The notes under the pieces: generated by a model | What the model saw: only the letters and a program-made list of their open reading frames with translations | Databases searched by the model: none | What the model was told of the DNA's origin: nothing | NCBI RefSeq assembly: GCF_001636055.1 | Contig: NZ_CP011789.1 | Location: forward strand, 930,001-994,000 | From: Pseudomonas putida | GTDB taxonomy: Bacteria > Pseudomonadota > Gammaproteobacteria > Pseudomonadales > Pseudomonadaceae | Direction: 5' to 3' | Length of the DNA stretch: 64,000 nucleotides | Part shown: positions 41,839-53,227 of the stretch, in pieces | Layout: each line of letters starts with the position of its first letter | Numbering within the stretch: position 1 is the stretch's first letter | Position numbers and translations under genes: made by a program

Positions 41839-43821
41839 TCACGCGCCAGATGAGGTCGGGGTTTGTGCGGGAACATTCCTGCTGAGCAGGGCGAGCAACT
41901 GGGATTTTTCCTCAGTGCTCAACTCACTTTGACGTGCTTTCCTGAGCAGATGTTCCAAGCTTCGCTCGCGCTGGCGGGCTGACAAGCTAGTTATGGTGTC
42001 GAAAAACTGTTGTTCAAGGTTATCGGCATCGATCAGCCATTCCTTCTCCGCCAGCGCCCGCAACAGACGCCCCTGTTCGGTGCCGTGCCAGCGTGCGATC
42101 AGTTGCATGGAGCTTAGCCCAGGATTCTTCTGCACGGCTTCGATCAGGGCTACCAGCAACTGGCTGTAAAGATGTTCTTCGTCGGCGAAATGGCTCGCGT
42201 CCTCGACCTTGCCGGCCAGCAGCGGATGGTGCAGCAATGTGCGCAAGGCCGCGAGCGCCGGGGGTTCGACCGGTGCCGGCGTGCGTGGCGGCGCTTCGTC
42301 GCGCTGCCAGCCCTTGCCGCCCTTGCGGTTCTTGTCCCAGGGCTTGCCATTGCCATCCCAGGGCTTCTTGCCACCCCCTTTGTTCGGCGTCCAGGGGCGT
42401 TGCTCATGCTGGGCGGGGGCGTAGTCGTGGTGCTGTTCGCTGAAGTCCGGCGTGTAGCTGGCCATGGCATCGTAGTCATAGCCTGGATCGTAGTCCGGTA
42501 CGCTGGGGGCGGGCGTTTTCTGTGCCAACTGCTCCATTTGCTGGACATCAAGACCAGTAATTTCCTTCAAGCGATTTCGCATTAACTGACGCAGATTGGC
42601 GCCCGGAATCTTTTCGATCAACGGTGCAGCCAAGGTCGCCATGTGGGCCTTGCCTTCCAGCGAGCGAGGGTCGGCTTCGCTGCCCAGTTGCTCGAAGAAA
42701 TAGTCGGCGAGCGGTTGGGCGTGCTGATGGATGCGGGCCTGGAAGGCGTCGGTGCCTTCTGCGCGGACCAGCGTATCCGGATCTTCCCCTTCGGGCAGGA
42801 ACAGGAAGCGCGCACGCCTGCCATCCTGCAGGTTCGGCAGCGTGGCCTCCAGTGCACGCCAGGCCGCCTTGCGCCCGGCCTGGTCGCCGTCGAAGCAGAA
42901 CAGCACATGGGGCACCACGCGGAACAGGCGCTTGAGGTGCTCTTCGCTGGTCGCGGTGCCTAGCGTAGCCACAGCATTGCGCAGGCCTTGCTGGGCGAGG
43001 GCGATCACATCCATGTAGCCCTCGACCACGATGATTTCGTCGAGGTTGCGGTTGTGCTTGCGTGCCTCGAACAGCCCGTACAGCTCCTGGCCCTTGTGGA
43101 ATACCGGGGTTTCCGGGGAGTTCAGGTACTTGGGCTTGTCATCGCCCAGCACGCGCCCGCCGAAGGCGATCACCCGGCCACGGCTGTCGCGGATCGGGAA
43201 CATGACCCGGTCGCGGAAGCGATCGTAGCGCTTGCCGGTCTCGGCGTTCTCGATCAGCAGGCCGGCGTCGATCATCACCTTCTGTTGCAGGGTGTCGGCG
43301 CCCAGGTGCTTGAACAGGTTGTCCCAGCCCGGCGGGGCGAAACCCAGGCCGAAATCACGGGCAATTTCGCCGGACAGGCCGCGGCCCTTCAGGTATTCGA
43401 CCGCTGCCTTGCGTGTTGGATGGTTGCGCAGCGCCTGGCGATAGAACTCGGCAGCTGCTTCGAGCAGCGGATACAGCGGAGAGTCGGTGGGCTGGCGCGG
43501 CTTTTGTCCGCGTCGTCCCTCTTCGCGCGGCACTTCCATGCCTGCGGCGCGGGCCAGTTCCTCGACTGCCTGGGGGAAATCCAGGTTGTCGTGGTCCATG
43601 ATGAAGCCCAGGGCGTTGCCCCCGGCGCCACAGCCGAAGCAGTAGTAGAACTGCTTGTCGGGGCTGACAGTGAAGGACGGCGTCTTTTCCTTGTGGAACG
43701 GGCAGCAGGCCGAATGGTTCTTGCCGGTCTTCTTCAGCTGGATGCGCGAACTCACCACGTCGACAATGTCGGTGCGGTTGAGGAGGTCGTCGATGAAACT
43801 CTGGGGAATCAGCCCGGCCAT
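41839..43821 (-). CDS. dnaG: DNA primase DnaG
   Basis: 660 aa. The N-terminal zinc-binding domain has CPFHKEKTPSF...YYCFGCGAGG, the catalytic core has IIVVEGYMDVIALAQQG (Toprim Glu) and FCFDGDQAGRKAAWRA, and a C-terminal helicase (DnaB)-binding domain follows a proline/glycine-rich linker (about 440-520). Lies between rpsU and rpoD. Confidence 0.98.
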   Translation of the reverse strand: MAGLIPQSFIDDLLNRTDIVDVVSSRIQLKKTGKNHSACCPFHKEKTPSFTVSPDKQFYYCFGCGAGGNALGFIMDHDNLDFPQAVEELARAAGMEVPREEGRRGQKPRQPTDSPLYPLLEAAAEFYRQALRNHPTRKAAVEYLKGRGLSGEIARDFGLGFAPPGWDNLFKHLGADTLQQKVMIDAGLLIENAETGKRYDRFRDRVMFPIRDSRGRVIAFGGRVLGDDKPKYLNSPETPVFHKGQELYGLFEARKHNRNLDEIIVVEGYMDVIALAQQGLRNAVATLGTATSEEHLKRLFRVVPHVLFCFDGDQAGRKAAWRALEATLPNLQDGRRARFLFLPEGEDPDTLVRAEGTDAFQARIHQHAQPLADYFFEQLGSEADPRSLEGKAHMATLAAPLIEKIPGANLRQLMRNRLKEITGLDVQQMEQLAQKTPAPSVPDYDPGYDYDAMASYTPDFSEQHHDYAPAQHEQRPWTPNKGGGKKPWDGNGKPWDKNRKGGKGWQRDEAPPRTPAPVEPPALAALRTLLHHPLLAGKVEDASHFADEEHLYSQLLVALIEAVQKNPGLSSMQLIARWHGTEQGRLLRALAEKEWLIDADNLEQQFFDTITSLSARQRERSLEHLLRKARQSELSTEEKSQLLALLSRNVPAQTPTSSGA

Positions 43822-44001
43822 GGCAGTCTCGTTATCTGGCTACTGGCAAGTCTAATCGCTGGAGAGAGCAACAAGGGAGATGCGTGTCGGCCTATCACCT
43901 GCCGCATCGGGCATTCTGGTGAGGCGTATGAATTCTGCCCATGGGCGAGTGCCGGGGCCTCCAAGGCACATGGCCAAGGGTGTGAAGCGACAACTGCCAT
44001 T

Positions 44002-44022
44002 AGCCCGGCACGAGGCCGGGCT
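44002..44022. terminator. Hairpin between rpsU and dnaG
   Basis: AGCCCGGC-ACGAG-GCCGGGCT is a perfect 8-bp stem without a T run on either strand. It may be the internal partial terminator/processing site known between rpsU and dnaG in this operon family. Confidence 0.55.
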
Positions 44023-44051
44023 GGGCAGAAGCTTTGCGTAGAACGTCTGTA

Positions 44052-44267
44052 TTAGTACAGACGAACGGCGCGGCGCTGTTCGCGCTGAACTTTCTTGGCG
44101 TGACGCTTAACAGCGGCAGCAGCTTTGCGCTTACGCTCAGCGGTCGGCTTCTCGTAAAACTCGCGGCTACGAACTTCAGCCAGTACACCGGCTTTTTCGC
44201 AGGAGCGCTTGAAACGACGCAGAGCTACGTCGAAGGGTTCGTTCTCTTTAACTTTGACGGCTGGCAT
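44052..44267 (-). CDS. rpsU: 30S ribosomal protein S21
   Basis: 71 aa, [27 protein letters not shown], then a strongly basic C-terminus. First gene of the rpsU-dnaG-rpoD operon and divergent from tsaD over 204 bp. Confidence 0.98.
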   Translation of the reverse strand: MPAVKVKENEPFDVALRRFKRSCEKAGVLAEVRSREFYEKPTAERKRKAAAAVKRHAKKVQREQRRAVRLY

Positions 44268-44471
44268 CCAGGGCTACCTTAATTCATTACCGGGGTAGAC
44301 GTGCTCCTGGCAAAACAAAGGTGTGCTGGAGAACGTCGGTTTTCAAGGGTTGCGGATGTTAACCCTTAGCGGGGAGGAATGCAAAGCCTCTGATCGAAAA
44401 CCGCTGGTCGGCACTCTGTACGGGGACTAGAATGCGCGGCTTCGAATTCAGCCTCCACAAGGCACGGACCC

Positions 44472-45497
44472 ATGCTAGTACTGGGATTGGAAACATCCTG
44501 CGACGAAACCGGCGTCGCATTATACGACAGTGAGCGCGGCCTGTTGGCCGATGCGCTGTTCAGCCAGATCGACCTGCACCGCGTCTACGGCGGCGTCGTG
44601 CCCGAGCTCGCCTCGCGCGATCACGTCAAGCGCATGCTGCCGCTGATCCGCGAAGTGCTGGATGAAGCCGGCTGCGTCGCTGCCGACATCGATGCCATCG
44701 CCTATACCGCCGGCCCTGGTCTGGTCGGTGCGCTGCTGGTTGGCGCCTCCTGTGCACAGGCGCTGGCGTTCGCGTGGGATATTCCGGCGATCGGCGTTCA
44801 CCACATGGAGGGCCACCTGCTGGCGCCGATGCTCGAGGAGCAGCCGCCGCAGTTCCCGTTCGTCGCCTTGCTGGTATCCGGTGGTCACACTCAACTGGTG
44901 CAGGTCGATGGCATCGGCCAGTACGCGCTTCTGGGCGAGAGCCTGGATGACGCGGCGGGCGAGGCCTTCGACAAGACGGCCAAGCTGATCGGTCTGAATT
45001 ATCCCGGCGGACCCGAGATCGCGCGTCTGGCCGAACAGGGTACGCCCGGCCGCTTCGTGTTCCCGCGGCCGATGACCGACCGTCCGGGGCTCGAGTTCAG
45101 CTTCAGCGGTCTCAAGACCTTCGCCCTGAATACCTGGCAGCAGTGCCGCAATGCGGGTGACGACAGCGAGCAAACCCGTTGCGACCTGTCGCTGGCATTC
45201 CAGCAGGCGGTGGTGGAGACTCTGACCATCAAGTGCAAGCGTGCCCTCAAGCAGACCGGTCTCAAGCGCCTGGTCATCGCCGGAGGCGTGAGCGCCAACA
45301 AGGCGCTGCGGGCATCGCTCGAGGACATGCTCGCGAGCATCAAGGGCAATGTGTACTACGCACGTCCGAAGTTCTGCACCGACAACGGCGCGATGATCGC
45401 CTATGCCGGCTGCCAGCGCCTGTTGGCCGGACAGCAGCAGGATCTGGCGATCAGCGTGCAGGCGCGTTGGCCGATGGAGCAATTGCCGCCGCTGTGA
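44472..45497 (+). CDS. tsaD: tRNA N6-threonylcarbamoyladenosine transferase TsaD
   Basis: 341 aa. Kae1/TsaD transfers threonylcarbamoyl from TC-AMP to A37 of ANN-reading tRNAs. The metal-binding HxxxH is [26 protein letters not shown] and FSFSGLKT are further signatures. Position divergent from rpsU is conserved in gammaproteobacteria. Confidence 0.98.
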   Translation: MLVLGLETSCDETGVALYDSERGLLADALFSQIDLHRVYGGVVPELASRDHVKRMLPLIREVLDEAGCVAADIDAIAYTAGPGLVGALLVGASCAQALAFAWDIPAIGVHHMEGHLLAPMLEEQPPQFPFVALLVSGGHTQLVQVDGIGQYALLGESLDDAAGEAFDKTAKLIGLNYPGGPEIARLAEQGTPGRFVFPRPMTDRPGLEFSFSGLKTFALNTWQQCRNAGDDSEQTRCDLSLAFQQAVVETLTIKCKRALKQTGLKRLVIAGGVSANKALRASLEDMLASIKGNVYYARPKFCTDNGAMIAYAGCQRLLAGQQQDLAISVQARWPMEQLPPL

Positions 45498-45521
45498 GGC
45501 GGCGTTTTCCCCGCGAGTGAT

Positions 45522-46091
45522 TCAGAAATGTCGTTCGCGGCCGGCAAACAGGTCGCGCAGATTGCTGCGGTGTCGCCAGACTATAAGTACTGTCAGCATC
45601 GTCATTGGCAGCAGCGCGGCCGGCTCGCGCCAGGCCAGCAGCGGCAGGGTCAGAGGCGTGGCGATCAAGGCCGCCAGCGAGCTGGTACGGGTGAGGTAGA
45701 AGGTGAGCAACCAGGCGCCGATCGCCAGCAGCGCGGCGGGAAAGTACAGCCCCATGAGCATGCCCGCCGCAGTGGCTACGCCCTTGCCGCCCTGGAAACG
45801 GAAGTACAGCGGAAACAGGTGGCCGATCACCGCGCACAGGCCTATCCAGGCTTGGGCCTGCAGGCTCAGGCCTGCAAGTCCGGCCAGCAGCACTGGCAGC
45901 AAACCCTTGCACAGGTCGCCGAGCAGGGTGAGGATGGCCAGCTTGCGGCCTGCCAGGCGCAGCATGTTGGTCGCGCCGGCGTTGCCCGAACCACTGGAGC
46001 GAGGGTCGGGGTTGCCACTGAGGCGGCTCAGGACAATGGCGAAGGACAGCGAGCCGAGCAGGTAGGCGAGCAGCGCCAATAACCAAAACAT
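45522..46091 (-). CDS. plsY: Glycerol-3-phosphate acyltransferase PlsY
   Basis: 189 aa from ATG 46091 ([20 protein letters not shown]). Integral membrane enzyme using acyl phosphate; motifs [17 protein letters not shown] and [14 protein letters not shown] are typical. A longer frame upstream would overlap the divergent folB region, so the shorter start is used. Confidence 0.95.
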   Translation of the reverse strand: MFWLLALLAYLLGSLSFAIVLSRLSGNPDPRSSGSGNAGATNMLRLAGRKLAILTLLGDLCKGLLPVLLAGLAGLSLQAQAWIGLCAVIGHLFPLYFRFQGGKGVATAAGMLMGLYFPAALLAIGAWLLTFYLTRTSSLAALIATPLTLPLLAWREPAALLPMTMLTVLIVWRHRSNLRDLFAGRERHF

Positions 46092-46164
46092 GCTAACTAT
46101 TCCGGGCGGGGACGCCCTGATTCTAACGGCGCCAGTCGCCCTTGTCGTCTGTGGAGAGAAGTGC

Positions 46165-46521
46165 TTGGACAGAGTGTTCATCGAGGGACTGGAAGTCGAT
46201 ACCGTCATCGGTGCCTATGACTGGGAGCGGGATATTCGCCAGTGCCTGCGCCTGGACCTGAGTTTCGCCTGGGACAACCGCCCGGCGGCGGCCGGTGACG
46301 ACCTCAACCTGGCGTTGGACTACGCCAGTGTCTCGGCCCGTATCCAGGCCTTTGCCGAGCAGTCGCGCTTCGAGCTGGTGGAAACCTTCGCCGAGCGTCT
46401 CGCGGCGACCTTGATGGAAGAGTTCGGCATCGTGTGGATGCGGTTGAAGCTGACCAAGCCCGGTGCCGTTCCTGCGGCCCGGGGTGGCGTGGGCGTGGAG
46501 ATCGAGCGCGGATGTCTCTGA
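46165..46521 (+). CDS. folB: Dihydroneopterin aldolase FolB
   Basis: 118 aa from TTG 46165, preceded by TGGAGAGAAGTGC. The sequence begins [20 protein letters not shown], the standard FolB N-terminus, and ends in [18 protein letters not shown]. It overlaps folK by 10 bp. Second step group of folate biosynthesis. Confidence 0.93.
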   Translation: MDRVFIEGLEVDTVIGAYDWERDIRQCLRLDLSFAWDNRPAAAGDDLNLALDYASVSARIQAFAEQSRFELVETFAERLAATLMEEFGIVWMRLKLTKPGAVPAARGGVGVEIERGCL

Positions 46522-47024
46522 GCACGGTTTACCTGGGACTGGGCAGCAATATCGACCGCGAGCGCCACCTGTGCGCCGGGCTTGATGCGCTGGCCGGCAT
46601 CCTCCAGGACATGCGCTGTTCGGCGGTGTTCGAGAGCCAGGCGGTAGGGATCAAGAGCGGGCCTTTCTTCAACCTGGTGGTGAGCGGGCAGACCGCGCTG
46701 CCGCTACTGGAACTGGATCGCCGGCTCAAGTTCATCGAGGCGGAAAACGGCCGCTATGCCCTGGATCGCAAGGGTTTGCCGCTGGATATCGATGTGCTGA
46801 TGTTCGATCAACTGCACGGTACTTTCGACGGCCTTGTACTGCCGCGCGCCGAAATCCTGAAAAACGCGTTCGTGCTCTGGCCGTTGTCATTGCTCGCGCC
46901 CGAGCTGGTGCATCCTGGAGCAGGTCAATCCATGGCCGAGTTGTGGCAGCAGGCGAATATCCAGCAGGAGCTGGCGCCCGTGCCGTTCGAGTGGCGTGGG
47001 TTGCAACTGACGCAGCCATTTTAG
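46512..47024 (+). CDS. folK: 2-amino-4-hydroxy-6-hydroxymethyldihydropteridine pyrophosphokinase FolK
   Basis: 170 aa from ATG 46512, inside the folB end. YLGLGSNIDRERHL at the N-terminus and LPLDIDVLMFDQL (metal-binding DxD) plus LPRAEILKNAFVLWPLSLLAPELVHPG identify FolK. It follows FolB in the pathway and is coupled to it. Confidence 0.95.
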   Translation: MSLSTVYLGLGSNIDRERHLCAGLDALAGILQDMRCSAVFESQAVGIKSGPFFNLVVSGQTALPLLELDRRLKFIEAENGRYALDRKGLPLDIDVLMFDQLHGTFDGLVLPRAEILKNAFVLWPLSLLAPELVHPGAGQSMAELWQQANIQQELAPVPFEWRGLQLTQPF

Positions 47025-47049
47025 CCACGACTGCGTTATCCAGAATCTG

Positions 47050-47160
47050 AAGGCCGTTTCAATGTCGCGGCCTTTTCTCACCTGGCGGTGGCGGTTTGCC
47101 GCTGCGACTTGCGCCGCGATCGCCGGCAAAGCCGGTGCCATCCACCGCAGCTCCACAAGG
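47050..47160. terminator. folK terminator followed by REP-like element
   Basis: AAGGCCG (47050-47056) and CGGCCTT (47068-47074) with TTTTC form the terminator. A REP-like palindrome CGCCGGCAAAGCCGGTG (47121-47137) follows before the convergent cca gene. Confidence 0.65.
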
Positions 47161-47180
47161 ATCGGGCTCGCTGCGCAAGG

Positions 47181-48287
47181 TCAGCCTTTGTAGCGTGTCA
47201 ACGCCTGCAAGCGCTCTGCCTTAAGTGCCTCTCCCAATGCCTGTCCGGTCAAACCCTGTGCAACCAAGGGTTTCACATCGACGTCTCGTGCCGCCGACGC
47301 CGCGCCTCGCAGGTAGGCGGCCTGTGGATAACGCTCTGCTTGCCGCGCAAGTGCCTCCATCTCGCAGGCGGCGATGAAGTCTTCGAAACGCTGCGGCCTG
47401 CGATACACGTCGAACTTCTGCAGAAGCTCCAGCAATGCCGCTGCTTCCAGCTCCATTGCGCGATGCGCCAGAGGCAGGCACTCACCAACCAGCAGTGCCA
47501 GTTCCTGGCATTCACGTGGCGCCTTGAAGCGCTGGTTTACAGCTTTCAGTTGTGAGGTGTCCCGAACGCCTTGCAGCAGGCAGGCCCAGCGCACGTGCAG
47601 TGGCTGCCGATGCTCTGCCGCCTGTTGCAGCGGGGCGAGTGCCTGCGGGCTGGGGTCGAGCTCCGGCATCAGTTGTTGCAGCGCGCCGCAGTCGCGCAGC
47701 ACTTCGATGAACACCTGTGGCTGCGCTTCCATCAGCGCACGTTCGATCTCTTTCCAGCTCCGTTCGGCAGTCAGTGCCTGCAGTTCGCCGCTGGTGCTGA
47801 TCTGGCGCATGAGTTCAAGGGTTTCATCGGCGACGTGAAAGCCCAGCGGCGCATAGCGCGCGGCAAAGCGGGCAACCCGCAGCACTCGCAAAGGATCTTC
47901 GGCGAATGCCGGGGAAACATGGCGAAGAATGCGTCTATTCAGATCAACTTTGCCATGGTAGGGGTCGTGCAGATTGCCTTGGTCGTCCTCGGCCATCGCA
48001 TTGATGGTCAGATCGCGGCGTATCAGATCTTCCTCGAGTGTGACTTCGGGGCTGGCGTGAAAGGTGAATCCGCCATAGCCGCGACCGCTCTTGCGCTCGG
48101 TGCGCGCCAGGGCGTATTCCTCGCCGGTTTTCGGGTGGATGAAGACGGGGAAATCCGCGCCTACCGGGCGAAAGCCCAGGGCCTGCATTTCTTCGACCGT
48201 GGCGCCGACTACCAACCAGTCGATATCGCTGACCGGGCGCCCGAGCAGGCGGTCGCGAACCGCGCCGCCAACTTTATAGATGTGCAT
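47181..48287 (-). CDS. cca: CCA-adding tRNA nucleotidyltransferase
   Basis: 368 aa from ATG 48287 with GGAGG 6 bases upstream. Class II enzyme: [24 protein letters not shown] (catalytic DxD), [10 protein letters not shown] and the [11 protein letters not shown] neck motif. It is shorter than the E. coli enzyme and seems to lack the HD domain. Confidence 0.95.
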   Translation of the reverse strand: MHIYKVGGAVRDRLLGRPVSDIDWLVVGATVEEMQALGFRPVGADFPVFIHPKTGEEYALARTERKSGRGYGGFTFHASPEVTLEEDLIRRDLTINAMAEDDQGNLHDPYHGKVDLNRRILRHVSPAFAEDPLRVLRVARFAARYAPLGFHVADETLELMRQISTSGELQALTAERSWKEIERALMEAQPQVFIEVLRDCGALQQLMPELDPSPQALAPLQQAAEHRQPLHVRWACLLQGVRDTSQLKAVNQRFKAPRECQELALLVGECLPLAHRAMELEAAALLELLQKFDVYRRPQRFEDFIAACEMEALARQAERYPQAAYLRGAASAARDVDVKPLVAQGLTGQALGEALKAERLQALTRYKG

Positions 48288-48338
48288 GTACAACCTCCGT
48301 GACTGCCGACAGCATACCTTGTCGGCAGTCACGAGGTC

Positions 48339-49907
48339 TCAGAGGTGGTGGATGACGGCGAGATCCATGCGGCCGTAGTCGCCTGGTTCCCCATGCTCGC
48401 CACGGGGCGGCATATGGTGGGTTTTCACCACCTGGTCACCCTGTACGGTCTCCAGGTGTATGTCGAAGCCCCACAGGCGGTGCAGATGCTTGAGCACTTC
48501 CTCGGTGGAGTCGCCCAGCGGTTTGCGGTTGTGCTGCTGGTGGCGCAGGGTGAGCGAGCGGTCGCCGCGGCGGTCGATGCTCCAGATCTGCACGTTGGGC
48601 TCGCGGTTCCCCAGGTTGTACTGCGCCGCCAGTTGTTCGCGGATGACGCGATACCCCGCCTCGTCGTGGATGGCCGGTACCAGCAGGTCGTCGCGCTGGT
48701 CGTCGTCGAGGATGCTGAACAGTTTGAGGTCGCGGATCACCTTGGGGGAAAGGTACTGAAGGATGAAGCTCTCGTCCTTGAAGCTGCTCATGGCGAACTT
48801 GATGGTCGACAGCCAGTCGCTGCCGGCGATTTCCGGGAACCAGCGGCGATCCTCTTCCGTTGGGTGCTCGCACATCCGGCGGATATCCGTGTACATGGCA
48901 AAGCCCAGGGCATAGGGGTTGATGCCGCTGTAGTAGGGGCTGTCGAAGCCGGGCTGGAACACCACGCTGGTGTGCGATTGCAGGAACTCCATCATGAAGC
49001 CGTCGGTGACCAGGCCTTCGTCATACAGGTCGTTCATCAGGGTGTAGTGCCAGAAGGTTGCCCAGCCTTCGTTCATCACCTGGGTCTGGCGTTGCGGATA
49101 GAAGTACTGCGCGATCTTGCGCACTATCCTTACCACCTCACGCTGCCAGGGTTCGAGCAGCGGCGCGTGTTTTTCGATGAAGTACAGGATGTTTTCCTGA
49201 GGTTCGGCAGGGAAGCGCGCGTCGTCCTTTTCGCCGCCCTTGTCAGCACCCTTCGGGATGGTGCGCCACAGGTCGTTGATCTGCCGCTGCAGGTGTTCCT
49301 CGCGCTCCTTCTGGCGCCGGCGCTCTTCCTCGGCGGAGATGGGGTATGGCCGCTTGTAGCGGTCGACGCCGTAGTTCATCAGGGCATGGCAGGAGTCGAT
49401 GAGGTCCTCCACCGCATCGATGCCATGGCGTTCCTCGCACTGGGCGATGTACTGCTTGGCGAATACCAGGTAATCGATGATCGAGCTGGCGTCGGTCCAG
49501 GTGCGGAACAGGTAGTTGCCCTTGAAGAAGCTGTTGTGCCCGTAGCAGGCGTGGGCGATCACCAGCGCCTGCATGCAGATGGTGTTTTCTTCCATCAGGT
49601 AGGCGATGCAGGGGTCGGAGTTGATGACGATCTCGTAGGCCAGGCCCATCTGCCCGCGGCTGTAGGACTTCTCGGTGCTGAGGAATTGTTTGCCGTAGGA
49701 CCAGTGGTGATAGCCCAGCGGCATGCCCACCGAGGCGTAGGCATCCATCATCTGCTCGGCAGTGATCACCTCGATCTGGTTGGGGTAGGTGTCCAGCGCA
49801 TAGCGCGCGGCCAGGCGGCTGATTTCCCGGTCGTAGGTCTGGATCAGCTCGAAGGTCCATTCCGAGCCGGTGGAAATGGGTTGGCGTCTCTGTGCTCTGG
49901 CGGTCAT
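48339..49907 (-). CDS. SpoVR family protein
   Basis: 522 aa SpoVR/YcgB family, of unknown molecular function, typically co-inherited with YeaH and the PrkA kinase. Blocks such as [35 protein letters not shown] and [21 protein letters not shown] are conserved. It overlaps yeaH by ATGA, so it is the third gene of the prkA operon. Confidence 0.95.
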   Translation of the reverse strand: MTARAQRRQPISTGSEWTFELIQTYDREISRLAARYALDTYPNQIEVITAEQMMDAYASVGMPLGYHHWSYGKQFLSTEKSYSRGQMGLAYEIVINSDPCIAYLMEENTICMQALVIAHACYGHNSFFKGNYLFRTWTDASSIIDYLVFAKQYIAQCEERHGIDAVEDLIDSCHALMNYGVDRYKRPYPISAEEERRRQKEREEHLQRQINDLWRTIPKGADKGGEKDDARFPAEPQENILYFIEKHAPLLEPWQREVVRIVRKIAQYFYPQRQTQVMNEGWATFWHYTLMNDLYDEGLVTDGFMMEFLQSHTSVVFQPGFDSPYYSGINPYALGFAMYTDIRRMCEHPTEEDRRWFPEIAGSDWLSTIKFAMSSFKDESFILQYLSPKVIRDLKLFSILDDDQRDDLLVPAIHDEAGYRVIREQLAAQYNLGNREPNVQIWSIDRRGDRSLTLRHQQHNRKPLGDSTEEVLKHLHRLWGFDIHLETVQGDQVVKTHHMPPRGEHGEPGDYGRMDLAVIHHL

Positions 49908-51175
49908 GTGGCTAACCTGCGCTGGAAGAGTTCACGGAAGACCGGGTAGATGTCACCGGCCGAGACCAACTGTTGCTGGGCGAAGGTGTCGGGAAACGCC
50001 TCGCCGATACGTTCGTACTCGTACCACAGTGCCTGATGCTCGCGGGGGGTGATCTCGACGTAAGTGTAGTACTGCACGTGCGGCATGATCTGCTTGGTCA
50101 GGATATCGCGGCAGATAGGGGAGTCGTCGTTCCAGTTGTCGCCATCCGACGCCTGGGCCGCATAGATGTTCCAGTCGCTGGCCGGATAACGCTCGGCCAT
50201 GATCTCCTGCATCATTTTCAGGGCGCTGGAGACGATGGTGCCGCCGGTCTCGCGCGAGTAGAAGAACTCTTCTTCATCCACTTCGCGGGCGCTGGTGTGA
50301 TGGCGGATGAATACCACCTCGATGCGTTCGTAGTTACGCTTGAGGAACAGGTACAGCAGGATGAAGAAGCGCTTGGCGATATCCTTGGTGGCCTGGGTCA
50401 TGGAGCCGGAGACGTCCATCAGGCAGAACATCACCGCCTTGGAACTGGGGTTGGGCTGCTTGACCAGCAGGTTGTACTTCAGGTCGAAGGTGTCGAGGAA
50501 GGGCAGGCGGTTGATGCGTGCCTTGAGACGCACGATCTCGGCTTCGACTTCCTGGATGTCGGTGAAGTTATCGGGTTCCTCGACTTTCAGCCGCTCCAGT
50601 TCCTTTTGCGCTGCGCGCAGCAGGCCGCGGCTGCTGCCGGTCAGGGCGATGCGCCGGGCATGGGCCGAGCGCAGTGTACGCACGATGTTGATGCGCGACG
50701 GATTGCCCTCGTTGGCGATACCAGCGCGTACGGTCTTGAAGGTGTCGGCACCGGTCAGGTGACGCTTGACCAGGTTGGGCAGCTCCAGGTCCTCGAACAT
50801 GAACTCGAGGAATTCTTCCTGAGTGATCTGGAAGACGAATTCGTCCATGCCCTCGCCGGAATTACCGGCCTTGCCGCGTCCGCCACCGCCACCACCGCCT
50901 TGCGGACGGGCGATATGTTCGCCTGCGGTGAATTCCTTGTTGCCCGGATGAACGATGGTCTGCTTTCCGCCACGGCCGTGATGCAGCACCGGTTCGTCGA
51001 TATCGCGCCCGGGAATGCTGATCTGCTCACCATGCTCCATGTCCATGATGGAGCGGCGGCTGACCGCCTCTTCGACGGCCTTCTTGATGTGCTCACGGTA
51101 CCGGCGCAGAAAGCGCTGGCGGTTGACCGTGCTCTTGTTCTTGCCGTTCAGGCGTCGGTCGATTACGTAGCTCAT
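49904..51175 (-). CDS. yeaH: DUF444/YeaH family protein with vWA domain
   Basis: 423 aa from ATG 51175, with GGAGG 5 bases upstream ([34 protein letters not shown]). The C-terminal half has a von Willebrand A fold with MIDAS-like DVSGSMTQ. A glycine-rich linker is seen near residues 90-100. Middle gene of prkA-yeaH-spoVR, a stationary-phase/stress module. Confidence 0.95.
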   Translation of the reverse strand: MSYVIDRRLNGKNKSTVNRQRFLRRYREHIKKAVEEAVSRRSIMDMEHGEQISIPGRDIDEPVLHHGRGGKQTIVHPGNKEFTAGEHIARPQGGGGGGGRGKAGNSGEGMDEFVFQITQEEFLEFMFEDLELPNLVKRHLTGADTFKTVRAGIANEGNPSRINIVRTLRSAHARRIALTGSSRGLLRAAQKELERLKVEEPDNFTDIQEVEAEIVRLKARINRLPFLDTFDLKYNLLVKQPNPSSKAVMFCLMDVSGSMTQATKDIAKRFFILLYLFLKRNYERIEVVFIRHHTSAREVDEEEFFYSRETGGTIVSSALKMMQEIMAERYPASDWNIYAAQASDGDNWNDDSPICRDILTKQIMPHVQYYTYVEITPREHQALWYEYERIGEAFPDTFAQQQLVSAGDIYPVFRELFQRRLAT

Positions 51176-51181
51176 GGGGCC

Positions 51182-51302
51182 TCCGCTAAGAGCAGCTGCA
51201 AGCGTCAAGCTGCGAGACACAGCAGCCACCAGCACTGCAAGCCGAGGCGCAGACCTGACGGTCGCGCCGTACAGCTTGCAGCCTGTGGCTGACAGCTTGT
51301 CG
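51182..51302. repeat. AGCTGCAAGC/GCTTGCAGC repeats in the prkA-yeaH gap
   Basis: The 129-bp gap holds several short inverted copies of AGCTGCAAGC, CAAGCTGCGAG and AGCTTGCAGC. These look like Pseudomonas intergenic repeats and could fold the transcript between the two genes. Confidence 0.45.
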
Positions 51303-51304
51303 CT

Positions 51305-53227
51305 TTATTGCGATTTCCTGACCCGCAGGTACCATTCCGACAGCAGGCGCACCTGTTTGTCGGTGTAGCCACGTTCCACCATCCGCGTGACGAAGTCGTT
51401 GTGTTTCTGTTGGTCTTCCTTGCTTGCCTTGGCGTTGAAACTGATGACTGGCAGCAGGTCTTCGGTGTTGGAGAACATTTTCTTCTCGATCACCACCCGC
51501 AGCTTCTCGTAGCTCAGCCAGCTTGGGTTCTTGCCGTTGTTGTTGGCGCGGGCACGCAGCACGAAGTTGACGATTTCGTTGCGGAAGTCCTTCGGATTGC
51601 TGATGCCGGCCGGTTTCTCGATTTTCTCCAGTTCTTCGTTGAGGGCGATCCGGTTGAGGATTTCGCCGGTTTCCGGGTCGCGGTATTCCTGGTCCTGAAT
51701 CCAGAAGTCTGCGTACAGCACATAACGGTCGAAGATGTTCTGGCCGTATTCGCTGTAGGACTCCAGGTAGGCGGTCTGGATCTCCTTGCCGATGAACTCG
51801 ATGTAGCGCGGTGCCAGGTATTCCTTGAGGTAGCGCAGGTAGCGTTCGCGCACCTCGGCCGGGAATTGCTCCTGTTCGATCTGCTGTTCGAGCACATAAA
51901 GCAGGTGCACCGGGTTGGCCGCGACTTCGTGCGGGTCGAAGTTGAACACTTTGGAGAGGATCTTGAAGGCGAAGCGGGTCGACAGGCCGTTCATGCCTTC
52001 GTCGACGCCAGCGGCATCACGATACTCCTGGATCGACTTGGCCTTTGGATCGGTATCCTTGAGGTTTTCGCCGTCATATACCCGCATTTTCGAGTAGATG
52101 TTCGAGTTTTCCGGCTCTTTCAGGCGTGAGAGCACGGTGAACTGGGCGAGCATCTTGAGGGTGTCGGGCGCGCAATGGGCCTTGGACAGCGAGCTGTTGA
52201 CCAACAGCTTGTCGTAAATCTTGATTTCGTCGCTGACCCGCAGGCAGTAGGGCACCTTGACGATATAGATCCGGTCGATGAACGCCTCGTTGTTCTTGTT
52301 GTTGCGGAAGGTGTGCCACTCAGACTCGTTGGAGTGGGCCAGCAGGATGCCCGAATAGGGAATTGCCCCCAGGCCCTCGGTGCTGTTGTAGTTGCCTTCC
52401 TGGGTGGCGGTGAGCAAGGGGTGCAGGACCTTGATCGGTGCCTTGAACATCTCCACGAACTCCATCAGGCCCTGGTTGGCCCGGCACAGGGCGCCCGAGT
52501 AGCTGTAGGCGTCGGCGTCGTTCTGCGGGAATTCCTCGAGCTTGCGGATATCCACCTTGCCGACCAGTGCGGAAATGTCCTGGTTGTTCTCGTCGCCGGG
52601 TTCGGTCTTGGCGATAGCGATCTGGTTGAGGATCGAAGGGTACAGCTTGACCACGCGGAACTTGCTGATATCGCCGCCATATTCCTGAAGACGCTTGGTC
52701 GCCCAGGGCGACATGATGGTGTTCAGGTAGCGCCGCGAGATGCCGTACTCCTCTTCGAGGATGGCGCCGTCTTCGGTGGCGTTGAACAGGCCCAGTGGCG
52801 ACTCGAATACGGGCGAATCCTTGATGGCGTAGAACGGCACTTTCTCCATCAGCTGCTTGAGTTTCTCGGCCAGGGACGATTTGCCGCCGCCTACCGGGCC
52901 CAGCAGATAGAGGATCTGTTTCTTCTCTTCCAGGCCTTGGGCGGCGTGGCGGAAGTATGAAACGATCTGGTCGATGCACTCTTCCATGCCGTGGAAGTCG
53001 GCAAAGGCCGGATACCGGCGGATCACCTTGTTGGAGAAGATCCGCGACAGTCTGGAGTTGCTCGAGGTGTCGATCAGTTCCGGCTCACCGATGGCCAGCA
53101 ACAGCCGTTCAGCGGCCGATGCGTAGGCACTGCGATCCTCTTTGCACAGCTCGAGGTACTCCTGCAGCGAGAGTTCTTCCTGGCGCGTTGACTCGAAACG
53201 TTGTTGGAAGTGGCTAAAAATGCTCAT
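51305..53227 (-). CDS. prkA: PrkA serine protein kinase
   Basis: 640 aa. AAA+-like N-terminal part with Walker A (LGPVGGGKSSLAEKL) and a C-terminal PrkA kinase domain. Strong matches such as MEECIDQIVSYFRHAAQGLEEKKQILYLLG. Head of the prkA-yeaH-spoVR operon; in enterics the orthologue (YeaG) acts in nitrogen starvation and stationary phase. Confidence 0.97.
   Translation of the reverse strand: MSIFSHFQQRFESTRQEELSLQEYLELCKEDRSAYASAAERLLLAIGEPELIDTSSNSRLSRIFSNKVIRRYPAFADFHGMEECIDQIVSYFRHAAQGLEEKKQILYLLGPVGGGKSSLAEKLKQLMEKVPFYAIKDSPVFESPLGLFNATEDGAILEEEYGISRRYLNTIMSPWATKRLQEYGGDISKFRVVKLYPSILNQIAIAKTEPGDENNQDISALVGKVDIRKLEEFPQNDADAYSYSGALCRANQGLMEFVEMFKAPIKVLHPLLTATQEGNYNSTEGLGAIPYSGILLAHSNESEWHTFRNNKNNEAFIDRIYIVKVPYCLRVSDEIKIYDKLLVNSSLSKAHCAPDTLKMLAQFTVLSRLKEPENSNIYSKMRVYDGENLKDTDPKAKSIQEYRDAAGVDEGMNGLSTRFAFKILSKVFNFDPHEVAANPVHLLYVLEQQIEQEQFPAEVRERYLRYLKEYLAPRYIEFIGKEIQTAYLESYSEYGQNIFDRYVLYADFWIQDQEYRDPETGEILNRIALNEELEKIEKPAGISNPKDFRNEIVNFVLRARANNNGKNPSWLSYEKLRVVIEKKMFSNTEDLLPVISFNAKASKEDQQKHNDFVTRMVERGYTDKQVRLLSEWYLRVRKSQ

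Noticed and set aside
51182..51302. Insertion sequence remnant between prkA and yeaH
   Set aside because: Only short AGCTGCAAGC-type repeats; no transposase fragment or terminal inverted repeats.
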